Below the pieces are notes generated by a model. That model had not been told where the DNA came from and did no database searches. It worked only from the letters and a program-made list of their open reading frames with translations. A program made the translations under genes and the position numbers. 64,000 nucleotides of DNA from Lineus longissimus (taxonomy: Eukaryota; Nemertea; Pilidiophora; Heteronemertea; Lineidae): the NCBI RefSeq assembly GCF_910592395.1, contig NC_088326.1:13459001-13523000 (forward strand). The letters are read 5' to 3'. This document shows, in pieces, positions 24,501 to 32,583 of this stretch; within the stretch, counting starts at the first letter, position 1, and each line of letters starts with the position of its first letter.

Positions 24501-24685
24501 CGAAGGGGAAAGGCAAGGGCAAGTCAACAAAGGGAAGTCAGGAGACGAGTGGGAAGGGAAAGGGCAGGTCAAGTCAGGAGTCGAGTGGGAAGGGAAAGGG
24601 CAGGTCAAGTCAGGAGTCGAGTGGGAAGGGAAAGGGCAGGTCAAGTCAGGGAGGCGGAGCTAAGGGAAAGGGCAGAAAGAACTGA
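12550..24685 (+). CDS. RFC1: Replication factor C subunit 1 (large clamp-loader subunit)
   Basis: RFC1 is the large subunit of the nuclear RFC complex that loads PCNA. Exons: 12550-12552, 13134-13665, 13844-13971, 14100-14205, 14502-14588, 14712-14899, 15033-15225, 15351-15604, 15830-15952, 16114-16293, 17747-17860, 18160-18573, 19674-19785, 19949-20043, 20371-20508, 20774-20968, 21310-21464, 22482-22745, 22938-23151, 23949-24143 and 24485-24685. They join to 1296 codons plus stop. Markers are an N-terminal PIP-like MDIRNFF, a Lys/Glu-rich region, [13 protein letters not shown], a BRCT domain, LLWVDKYKP, Walker [10 protein letters not shown], Walker [22 protein letters not shown] and an RFC1-type C-terminal domain. 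The start is deduced: the DIRNFF exon has no ATG, and the only well-placed ATG followed by a donor (gtaaag) is 12550. The protein is somewhat longer than the human 1148 residues, mostly in the low-complexity N-terminus. Confidence 0.96.
16114..17860 (+). other. RFC1: RFC1 BRCT domain, two exons split by a 1.4-kb minisatellite intron
   Basis: Exon 16114-16293 reads [25 protein letters not shown], then [13 protein letters not shown]. Exon 17747-17860 completes the domain with [16 protein letters not shown]. This is the single BRCT of RFC1, which in other animals binds 5'-phosphorylated double-stranded DNA. The intron between them is almost wholly a 37-bp tandem array. Confidence 0.92.
16384..17643 (+). 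repeat. 37-bp minisatellite (about 34 copies) in RFC1 intron 16294-17746
   Basis: The unit is 37 bp and alternates between variants starting gtccttgactcagcc and gagctcttgactcagcc, with g/t and c/t polymorphisms. Every unit keeps ttgactca, an AP-1 (TRE) consensus TGACTCA. Variants are interspersed, which suggests expansion of multi-unit blocks as well as single-unit slippage. Confidence 0.97.
18160..20508 (+). other. RFC1: RFC1 AAA+ ATPase core
   Basis: The AAA+ module spans exons 18160-18573, 19674-19785, 19949-20043 and 20371-20508. Walker A GPPGIGKT is encoded at 18526-18549 and Walker B LLMDEVDG around 19987-20010. [13 protein letters not shown] (RFC box) and PIICMCNDR (sensor region) follow. 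All residues needed for ATP binding are intact. Confidence 0.93.
18605..19650 (+). repeat. 97-bp hairpin minisatellite (11 units) in RFC1 intron 18574-19673
   Basis: Units recur at 97-bp spacing, with two 85-bp units. Anchor gtcaatgttaccagg is at about 18617, 18714, 18811, 18908, 19005, 19090, 19187, 19284, 19369, 19466 and 19563. A full unit contains perfect 19-bp arms (gtgagtgtaggctttggtg and its reverse complement) separated by 4 bases. The 85-bp units have lost 12 bases of the right arm. The many open reading frames across the array are artefacts of the repeat. Confidence 0.97.
20966..21139 (+). repeat. 58-bp repeat (3 copies) that includes the RFC1 5' splice site
   Basis: Starting with the last codon of exon 20774-20968, the block attgtaagtcaggtcagctg and its following bases repeat three times up to 21139. 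Each copy carries the same gtaagt donor. Confidence 0.92.
21452..22410 (+). repeat. 60-bp minisatellite (about 16 copies) containing the exon end and 5' splice site
   Basis: The unit includes gagggaagcagggtgagtgt, which is the last 12 coding bases of exon 21310-21464 plus its donor. It continues with tccatctgtttggatgatgg. About 16 units follow with g/a and t/c variants. The next acceptor is at 22481, so nearly the whole intron is this array. Confidence 0.97.
23211..23707 (+). repeat. About 70-bp minisatellite (7 copies) in RFC1 intron 23152-23948
   Basis: Seven tandem units each contain gtttgagagtgatgcttgg, ccaagactctctgttcc and tgccagggtagg. The unit carries an acceptor-like ccag|g. The remainder of the intron (23708-23948) is unique sequence. 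Confidence 0.95.
24155..24446 (+). repeat. 26-bp minisatellite (11 copies) in RFC1 intron 24144-24484
   Basis: The unit gctgactgtcggctctgtag plus tgacaa repeats about 11 times, beginning roughly ten bases past the donor at 24144. The open antisense reading frame through it (repeats of [14 protein letters not shown]) is an artefact. Confidence 0.96.
24534..24651 (+). repeat. RFC1: Coding 36-bp repeat in the RFC1 C-terminal tail
   Basis: The last RFC1 exon contains three tandem in-frame copies of a 36-bp unit encoding [12 protein letters not shown]. They extend the basic Lys/Gly tail that ends RFC1 in animals (human RFC1 ends in a short KGKGKSSKK-type tail). They are followed by GAKGKGRKN and TGA at 24683-24685. 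Confidence 0.93.
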
Positions 24686-25020
24686 ACAATGGGTTGTTGG
24701 TTTGCTCTTGTTGTGCGATGTAATAGGATTAAATAATGTTGAAATATTGAGCCATTGTACAGATAAACAAATGTATGCGATGTTCAAAGCAAAGCTGGTG
24801 TCGACGGGTGAGCTATGAAAGCTGGTGTCGACAGGGGTGAGCTATGAAAGCTGGTGTCGACAGGGGTGAGCTATGAATCGGGTAGGATAGTGCTTATATG
24901 TAGAGTTCTTCCATTCTTCGAATCACTGTTCTTGTAAATACTTGTAAACTTAGTCTTTGATGTGCTATGGTCAGGTTATTTGGTACATTCGCCAAGTAAA
25001 ATAATAAAACTGACAGATTT
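24686..25020 (+). terminator. RFC1 3' UTR with AATAAA at 25003-25008
   Basis: After the stop there is a short tandem repeat (about 24795-24880, three copies of a unit with gctggtgtcgaca and ggtgagctatga), then AT-rich sequence and AATAAA at 25003-25008 followed by a T-rich stretch. Confidence 0.65.
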
Positions 25021-25389
25021 TGTACAAATATTTTGTTGCATTTGTCAAACTTCTTTGAGTTCTTGTTGTTAATCTGAACTCGTTTGAAACAAACATCTGA
25101 TTGAAAGCTCTCGATATTGAAAACCTTTCAAATAGGAATGTGTGGGCTATTCATCTTATGGACGCCACCTTTGAGGATTTGATGTCCTCCAGGTTCTACA
25201 TCCTCAGTTGATCTCTCCATATTGGACAACCTCCTTGGTAATGTTGTGACTGCCATCACTTTAAAACTGGTACCATCTCTTCTGCAATGTTCAAGTCCAA
25301 GCGGTGAACGCCTGCATGTCACCTGCAGACTGTGATTTCCATCAAGACCATGCAATCTTGGATAAACAATAGAAATAAGTCCACTTTTA

Positions 25390-26541
25390 GTTTAATGTCA
25401 AATATTTTATTTGTACAGTGTACAGCTACATATAAATTCTACACTTGGATAAAAAATGTTAACCCTTCCACTGCCGGAGTCATTTCTCTGTGACAAGCAC
25501 TTTACAACAGACGACCACTAAAGTCACATTTCTGCAACTTTCTGGTTTTTGGCACCGACAGTTGTAAAGAATAAAATCACTTGACAGCAAAAGGCTCAAA
25601 GGAGGAGTCGCCTGAGACATTGCTTGGCCGGCACTAATTTAGTATACTGAGTTTCTTGCAAAGAGGGCGGTGCTGGAATGTCTTGTCCTGCCAACTATTG
25701 GCGACTACTTGCATGGAGCACCGTTTCTTACCTGTGCTGGTTTGGCATTATCTCAGGCACTTCTCCACTTATGTACTTGGAATGTATCAATGCATCAATT
25801 TCTAAGAAATGATTTCTTTCTATGATACAAAAAATGGACAAAAATCATCAAAAATCATAAAATCATTTACATGTACAATAGAAAAGATGTTTGTTTTTAC
25901 AGATATGGAATGATAAGCGTGGACAGAATCATACAACATGACACATTCAGATTAAAATACAATACAAAATGGCCTTGTAACATGATCATTATGGACGAAT
26001 TATTTGTAAATGTACATGATATGTTAGCATGGACGTTGTGTACCTAAGGGGTCATCCATAATCATAAACATTAGCAACATTCGATATAGGTGTTCCTCAA
26101 AATGACCAGGTCATCCTACTCTATCAGTTGCCCAACAAGAATCGGGCAGAAATATTTCAAGACCAAATAGCTTTCTCGATGTGAAATTGTCCTCACGTTC
26201 TCAAATGGTTGTGTGCTCCATATTACACATGACCCCTTGCTCTGTTATACTAAAACGGATATCTACACTACATGGCTTTATCATGTACAGCACCACTTCA
26301 TAGCTATTTACACTATGCATTGCTATCCTGATATACACAACATCTCCTTTCATGAAATCCCCAGCATTTATAGTCTACACTACTGAACGAGCAGTCTCAA
26401 TATGATATTAACTCTTCTAATCAGATCTTCAAATGAGATGCCATTAACTGTTGACATTAATGAATACACCATGGTAACTTCTCAATAGCCCTGAGCTGGT
26501 AAATGGCCACACATGCTGTGGGCAAGACAGCATCTCTCTCC
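25390..26541 (-). terminator. Long 3' UTR of the esterase-like gene; AATAAA at 25406-25411 (minus strand)
   Basis: Between the esterase-like stop (26544-26542) and 25390 there is about 1.15 kb of AT-rich sequence with no supportable gene. On the minus strand an AATAAA hexamer lies at 25411-25406, near the convergent RFC1 3' end (AATAAA 25003-25008). The extent is inferred. Confidence 0.5.
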
Positions 26542-29500
26542 TCAGTACAGCTCGGACTCTTTACGTTTCTTACAGAGCGTGATGGCTAGTGCTGCCACCA
26601 CGATGAGGAAGATAATCGCCAACGCACCGAGCACCCAGACAGATATCCGCAGCTCGATCGGTGGGTAGACTGTCGGGTATTCTGTGGTCGTGTCTGAAAA
26701 AGAGAATAGGTGGGTTCACAGTTGGTTGGTGTTCTGTCATCTTGCCAAGTCTAATCAAAACAAATCTTGAGTTGAGAGCCGAGCGTCCAGTAGGACATTA
26801 TTAGCTCTATGATAATATTGGGTGATCGTTATGTAAGTTGGAGGAAACCGGAGACCGGAGGAAACCTACGCTATCCAAGAGACAGGTCCTCTATCACATG
26901 AGTGTCCTGGGACTGACGAGGAATCGAACCTGGGACCTCAGAGGTGACAGAGTGTTTGTTACAGATAATCCCCAGAGAGGGCAGGTGACATCACCTCGAT
27001 AACTTACATTCAGGCCTGAGGGCAATGACTGGAAAGTATTCACGCCAGAAACCATAGTGTTCTTGGCGGTAGTTCTTCATCACGTAGCTGTTATTCTCAA
27101 TCATGAAGTAGGTCAGATTCGTCGACAGAAACGGCAGCCATGTTACATTCTTTATTGGAGTCTGAGTGGAGTTTCTGTAACGAGAAGGAAGACTTACAGC
27201 CTGGTGGTCAAGTCATCGGTCTTCAGCGGGTCGAAGGTTCAGAGTTCATTCTGATGTAGACAGTTGATAAGCTTGTTAACTTGGGGTACAAAACTGCTTT
27301 TCACCAGGCACATGGCCTTGGAGATTCCAGAGCTTAGAGTGTCTCATACGTCAATCAGGTGCTTACATGAGGAGTGACATCTTGATATACAAACATCACA
27401 CTTAGGTTCGACAGGAGATCTACTCACTGATACTTGACGAAATCGCCCCACGCCCGAATCATGAATTCACTGATGTTCTTATCCAGCTCATTATATTTCT
27501 GGTTGAGTTTGAGGCCTGTGGTGTTGTAGATGGGATCATTCAGATAGGGGAAGCCGGCCACGTACTGCAGCTCTGAGCCATGGTCGACACCTGGAAAAAC
27601 ACATCAAAAGCATCAGAAACCTAACAATACTGTGTTGACTAGTTTAAGCCAGGTGAGCCGCTACAATAGGCCAATATTGCCTGTCATATGGCAAACAAGA
27701 TTAACAGACTAACCGACTAACAAGACCCAAGCACCACTGACTTACCTCTCCATGCAGGTGTGGTTGATAAGTTTGATCGATGGTTGAACACATACATTGT
27801 GATATTATTGCTGTACTGAGCGTACGACTTGAGTGCCCCATCAACACATGACCCAAATTCATAGTCCGTCCATAACTGAAATTATAAAATCATCATGTCA
27901 AAATATGACAAGTTGGTTCTGCAAATAGGACTTGGCGCCTCCTGGACATGTGACTCGTAAACAGGGCCGCACATCCTGGTACTTACATCAATCAACATCT
28001 GTCTGCGGGCTGAGGCATTGTTTGGATGAACCCAGTTGGTATATTCCGTCTCCAGCGTGTCGACAGTCCGTCTGACATCAAGCACACCACGATATCGACG
28101 CATCCACGTCCCAAGCACATCTCGGAACTGGTAGCGGTCCAAGCCATCCCCGATGTTCTTCAAAGATGCTGAAACACAAATAAAAGATTGTTATCATTCA
28201 TCGATGATATCATCTCCATGTGGTGGCACAACTGACATGTCAAGTTGCAGAAGAGACAACCCTACCACACCCACCTCAGATGACCTGATGAAGGATACTA
28301 CAAATGACTTCAATGCTCTCAACGGAGGCAAACATGTTCACTAGGAGAGAGTGGAGAGGAAGTGTTCACTTACTCAACCTGTCTGAGCCGCCATCTTTTG
28401 AGATGCCCGACATGTAATACTTCAGCTTCTTGAAGTCACCTTCTTCCCGCATGACCCGCGGATGTTTGGGCAGGAAGCCACTCGATCCCCCGACGGTAGC
28501 TGCCCATGGGCCGCCCGTCCATCCTTGGTACCATTGCTGCAACGGATTGGTTCTGATTTGTGAGCTTTCAAACGAAATGATAAATAAAACTATCTGATGC
28601 ATACTGTCAGATTTCTGCCACTTCAATTTTTACGATTTTTTTTATTTTGACGGATTACAAAATTTCTCCCATCAAAAAAGATACATATATTCGTATTTTG
28701 GCAGATCTTAGTCTTGGTCTCTGACTTGATAGCATCACCTTGACAAGAGGCAAAAAGAGTTGCATTCAATTACAAGGCAGATACTGCTATCAAACAACAA
28801 GAGCTGCCACACCCACCTTTGTTGTGACCTCATCAGATGCATACGCCATCTCCTGGGCAGTCCGGGAATAACGCAAACAGTGGACCATCCTCTCCGTGTC
28901 ATCGTAAGGGCAGCCGATATTCTTGGCAAGATCCCTAGCGTAGTCAATGTTGCCATCCATGGGTTGGACGACGGCAGACTCGCAGAGATCAGAGCCATCC
29001 ATGGCGATGACATTGTGGAAAAGATCTGGAAATATGAACGGTGTTGTAGAGACGTCGTCAACATTTTACAATCTGACACATAATTCTTTAGGTTCAAATG
29101 GTCAAATGTGCCTCCAAACACCTTTAAATGACATCACACATCAAGTTCGTCACAGTTATGCAAAAAACAGATTTTTGGCACGAAAGACTGATGTTTGGCA
29201 ACGATAAAGATACTCACTGCGAGCTTTTGGCGATACCGTCAAAAGACCAGCCGCCATTGCACCAGCATCATGGCCAACTAATGTCACACTGTCGCGATTA
29301 CCACGGAAATATTGGATCTGATCTCGTACGAATTCAAGCACAGCTATCATGTCAAGGAAACCATAGTTGCCAGGCGCTCTTTCATCATTCGTGCTGAGGA
29401 AACCTGCAATAGGTCAAGGTCACATTCAACATTACTGTTACCTTGGTTACCTTATCAACAATGAGTCCATCTAAACTATTTGATATCCTGAAGTTCTATT

Positions 29501-30807
29501 AAAGGCCGAGTTCTCTGATCAACAATGTTGTATTTCGTCCAGCATGACAAATTCTTCGTAGTCAATGTGCCGTTCACACCGTCAACAGTTGATGAGGTAC
29601 AATTGGCCATTCGACACCAGCGCATCATGCACGCTCAATGTCATTCAATAGCTTCAGTAGCAACCATTGGTGATGTAAAAGGTTTGAAAAGTACTCACCC
29701 AGTGCATTAAGACGATAGTTGAACGTCACAACCACAATATTGTCCTCAGCAAAGATGTTCCCGGGAAACGTCTGACCTGAGCCATAGCGAAACTTTCCAC
29801 CGTGGATGTAAACCATGACATCATAGCGATTATTGTCAGGTTTGTCGAGACTGTCTGGTTTCTGGATGAAATATGACACAAGTTGGTTACCACGGTGATA
29901 ATTCATAATCAAACAGGACACTCAACACAGCCAAGGCCAATACTGCTTGTGATCTTGGGCATGTCACGTTCCAACAAATGCCTCATTCACACGATGTACT
30001 TTAAGAGAAAACCGCCTTACATTTATGATGTAGCTAATGAGGTGTAGCTCGTGAATAAGAGCGTCACACTCCCGTCAAAAGATGGAGCCACCAGGCCGAT
30101 GACCCCAGTGCAGGACATCCACTCACTGAGCAAACACTGGACACTTACATAGGGAGTATAGATGTTTAAATGAAGACAATCCTCACTGATGTTAACCCTC
30201 TTCAGAAGAGGCTCCATGTGGCTAGGATGCTGCGGACAGGCGGGACGGAAATATGTGGCATCAAGTATACCGTGCCAGTTGTCTGGGCGCTCGGGTGGCT
30301 GAAATCAAAAGATAAGACATACAAACAGATGAACACTGAAATGAACTTGACGAGTTGTGTTCAGCGACAGTGATGGCTCCTCTGTCCTCCCGAATAATGC
30401 CTCAGATGACTCATCATAATTAACATCCAACATTCGTCTCAGTCAATGAGATTGCAACTTCGACTTGAAACTGAGGCCTCAGGTTCGACTCTACTCGCTC
30501 ACTTGGAGGGGGCCTGTGTCGGTATTTCAGAGCCCTGCTTGGTCAAGCAGAAAGCTATTATTACCTTGAATCGCAACTCTGTGAATGGTGGCTTCGCATA
30601 AGGAATGCCGAAGAATAAATGGACATGTTTGTACTTTTGTTTTGTCCATCCCAAGTCTACATTCCAACCTTCTATTCGACCGTAATCTGTTTGAACCTGA
30701 ACTCTTTCGGGTAAGATTTTTCGTTTATCTCGATCAAACTCATTGTATCTAACAGAAAATACAATCGGAATTATGATCAACACCACAGAAATGCGGTAAA
30801 AAAGCAT
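26542..30807 (-). CDS. Cholinesterase-like type I membrane protein lacking the catalytic serine
   Basis: This carboxylesterase/cholinesterase-family ectodomain has eleven minus-strand exons: 30807-30565, 30298-30149, 29861-29699, 29403-29218, 29025-28817, 28536-28374, 28168-27987, 27875-27746, 27590-27428, 27174-27008 and 26693-26542, giving 635 residues. It starts with a signal peptide (MLFYRISVVLIIIPIVFS). Family blocks follow: YGRIEGW, FFGIPYAKPP, SEDCLHLNIYTPY, VMVYIHGGKF, VVVTFNYRLNALG, TLVGHDAGAMAAG, FLPKHPRVM and WRGVDHGSELQYV. The elbow that is normally GESAG is GHDAG, so the Ser is Asp. The usual acid segment (KDEG) is KDGG. The His region is kept. A single membrane helix (VLGALAIIFLIVVAALAI) precedes a 10-residue tail ending ESELY. 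Enzyme activity is therefore unlikely. An adhesion or recognition role like neuroligin, neurotactin or gliotactin is inferred. The acceptor at 28537 was chosen to keep frame. Confidence 0.88.
26825..26990 (-). mobile_element. Candidate tRNA-derived SINE fragment in an esterase-like gene intron
   Basis: On the minus strand, ggttcgattcc (26930-26920) exactly matches the RNA polymerase III box B consensus. It is preceded by gaggtcccag and followed, after about 60 bases, by a cctccggt-rich core (revcomp of 26840-26870). I could not identify a convincing box A. The element sits in the intron 26694-27007. Confidence 0.5.
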
Positions 30808-30875
30808 TATTTTAGCAGAAAAGCTGTTCCCTTTTTCATTATTTTGAGTCAGCAGCAACCTTCATGACCTTGACC

Positions 30876-31981
30876 GAATGCGGTTGTTTCGCTCCCTAAC
30901 CTTTTCGCTCCCAGTCGTTTCGCTCCAAATCGAAGTCGTTTTGCTCCCTTGAACTTTTGTTAGAGATTGAGAAAGTACCTAGGGAAAGATAATCTGGCTC
31001 TTCATCTAAAAACTGTAAATCATCTTCCTTGTCACTCTGTTCAATTTCAGCTGATTGTCAAAGCTCTACTTCATTTTCGTCAATAATAGCATTCCGCGAC
31101 GTTACTATTTATAGCTCATAAGGTCATTTGAATAAGATATTGATGACGTTTTAGTCACGTGACAGTCGGACATCGCCACTTATTTCTACGCATTTGAGCT
31201 TATTTCAAAGTCAATTATCTTTGACCCTGCATTGTTTTTAGCATGAATGATACCATAGAGTCAGAGAGAGAAATATTCAGAACAATTATGTAGTATTTCC
31301 AACACTCGGACATGTGCCAGATTGAATCTAACTGCCCTAGTTAGAAAGCCTGAATCCATTACGAAACCGCATGTTTGTCCGACATTGCCTGTAATTCAGC
31401 GATGGGGAAATAGAGGGCAGCAGCTGCAGTGACGTCATCTTCGCGAAATGCTATTGAGCAGACGACTCTCAGCTCCAAAAGTGCGCAATGCACAGCATCA
31501 GCACTGATCCTCTCCCATGACCAGCTGATCATTTTCACGACCTCTGGATGTTCGATTTTGGGACTTTCCCAATAATCCTCGGTGTGACCGATTTTCCAGA
31601 TAGCATGCAGTTGGCATTTAAAAGCTTTCATGATGCTAGGTTCTAGGACAATTTTCCCCCGGACAACCCCCCAGTCAATTGCCGCCCCCACTAAAATAAC
31701 CCCCAGTACAATTGCCCCCCCCCCCCCCAGTCAAGTGAAAATGCCCCTTTGGAGCTGAATTCTTTCTTTACAAAGGTGTTTTCTCCTCCGTTTGCACTCC
31801 GAAGAGACCCTGTGTGGACGTTTTATGTGCGTACTATGTAGTATAGATGGCCTACGGCAGGGGAGCAGCTGGCTGAGGACACAATTAAATCTGCGATAGG
31901 GTCCGTGTAGGAGCGAAACTACTACGATTAGGAGCGAAACGACTGGGGGCGAAAAGGTCATGGACTGAAACGACCGGATTC
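30876..31981. mobile_element. 1.1-kb inverted-repeat element next to the esterase-like start
   Basis: The sequence 30881-30948 and the reverse complement of 31909-31976 align over 68 bases at roughly 80% identity, extending outward through a shared gaat. Both ends carry several copies of tttcgctcc (or the complement ggagcgaaa). The interior has gggggcaatt-like tracts around 31650-31735 and one open minus-strand frame (31691-31359). A clear target-site duplication is not visible. The left end lies only about 70 bases upstream of the esterase-like ATG. Confidence 0.65.
31359..31691 (-). other. Open reading frame inside the inverted-repeat element, no recognised family
   Basis: An uninterrupted 110-codon frame contains FKCQLHAIWKIGHTEDYW and DVTAAAALYFPIAEL. 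I recognise no domain. It could be an exon carried by the element, a remnant of transposon coding sequence, or chance. The 5' part is compositionally odd (C/G runs at 31660-31735). Confidence 0.2.
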
Positions 31982-31990
31982 CCTGTTTTC

Positions 31991-32159
31991 TAGCCTGGTA
32001 CCACTGGCCACCGTCAGACGACGCTGTTGTGTTTGACCTATTTTGACGGTGGTCAGTGGTACCACTGGCCACCGTCAGACGACGCTGTTGTGTTTGACCT
32101 AAGTCAAAATAGGTCAAACACAACAGCGTCGTCTGACGGTGGCCAGTGGTACCAGGCTA
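31991..32159. mobile_element. 169-bp foldback element with perfect 57-bp arms and 10-bp target duplication
   Basis: Bases 31991-32047 are the exact reverse complement of 32103-32159. The element begins tagcctggtaccactgg and ends with its complement. The 55-bp centre includes another partial copy of the arm. It is flanked on both sides by ccctgttttc (31981-31990 and 32160-32169), a 10-bp direct repeat typical of a target-site duplication. Long terminal inverted repeats with a 9-11-bp duplication are the hallmark of Mutator-like elements, so a nonautonomous MULE-type MITE is the best guess. Arm identity implies a recent insertion. Confidence 0.8.
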
Positions 32160-32434
32160 CCCTGTTTTCCACCACCACGCCATGTTTTCTCTATTGTGCA
32201 GATTTTGAAAGTTTTGCTACCAAATTTTGCTGAATATTTGCGATACCTGATCTGCGAAGATAATTGTTCCACGATATAGATAAGAAGGTACAGTGACTGT
32301 CTTTGTAAAATCAACATTTACGCGTTTATTTTGCCTTGATTTTGTATTTTTTGCGTCTTGAAGTAGAAAATTTTCAGAAAAACTGTTTTGTAAAAATATA
32401 CAGGGTGTTTCAAAAAGACCAAAAAACATGAAAT

Positions 32435-32583
32435 GTTCTGAATCAGATTGAACAAAAACAGATATGAAATAACATAGTGAGTGTTAGGCATTGGGGTGTC
32501 TGTCTGCAGCCATTCTCACTTGGTCTTTAAACTTGCATCCGTTGTTTCCGTGTCTTACCCGTAATTTATTTGAATTTTCAGCC
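32435..32583 (+). promoter_or_regulatory. 5' region of SRRT with a likely noncoding first-exon donor near 32477
   Basis: The SRRT start codon sits two bases after an acceptor (aattttcag ending at 32581). A spliced noncoding 5' exon is therefore expected. A gtgagt donor-like site starts near 32477. The transcription start is not defined. The divergent esterase-like gene starts about 1.8 kb away, with two mobile elements between. Confidence 0.4.

Noticed and set aside
28374-28552. Alternative acceptor at 28553 for the esterase-like exon, giving a frame with MVPRMDG
   Set aside because: That frame hits a stop and loses the family block FLPKHPRVM. The acceptor before 28536 keeps phase and homology.
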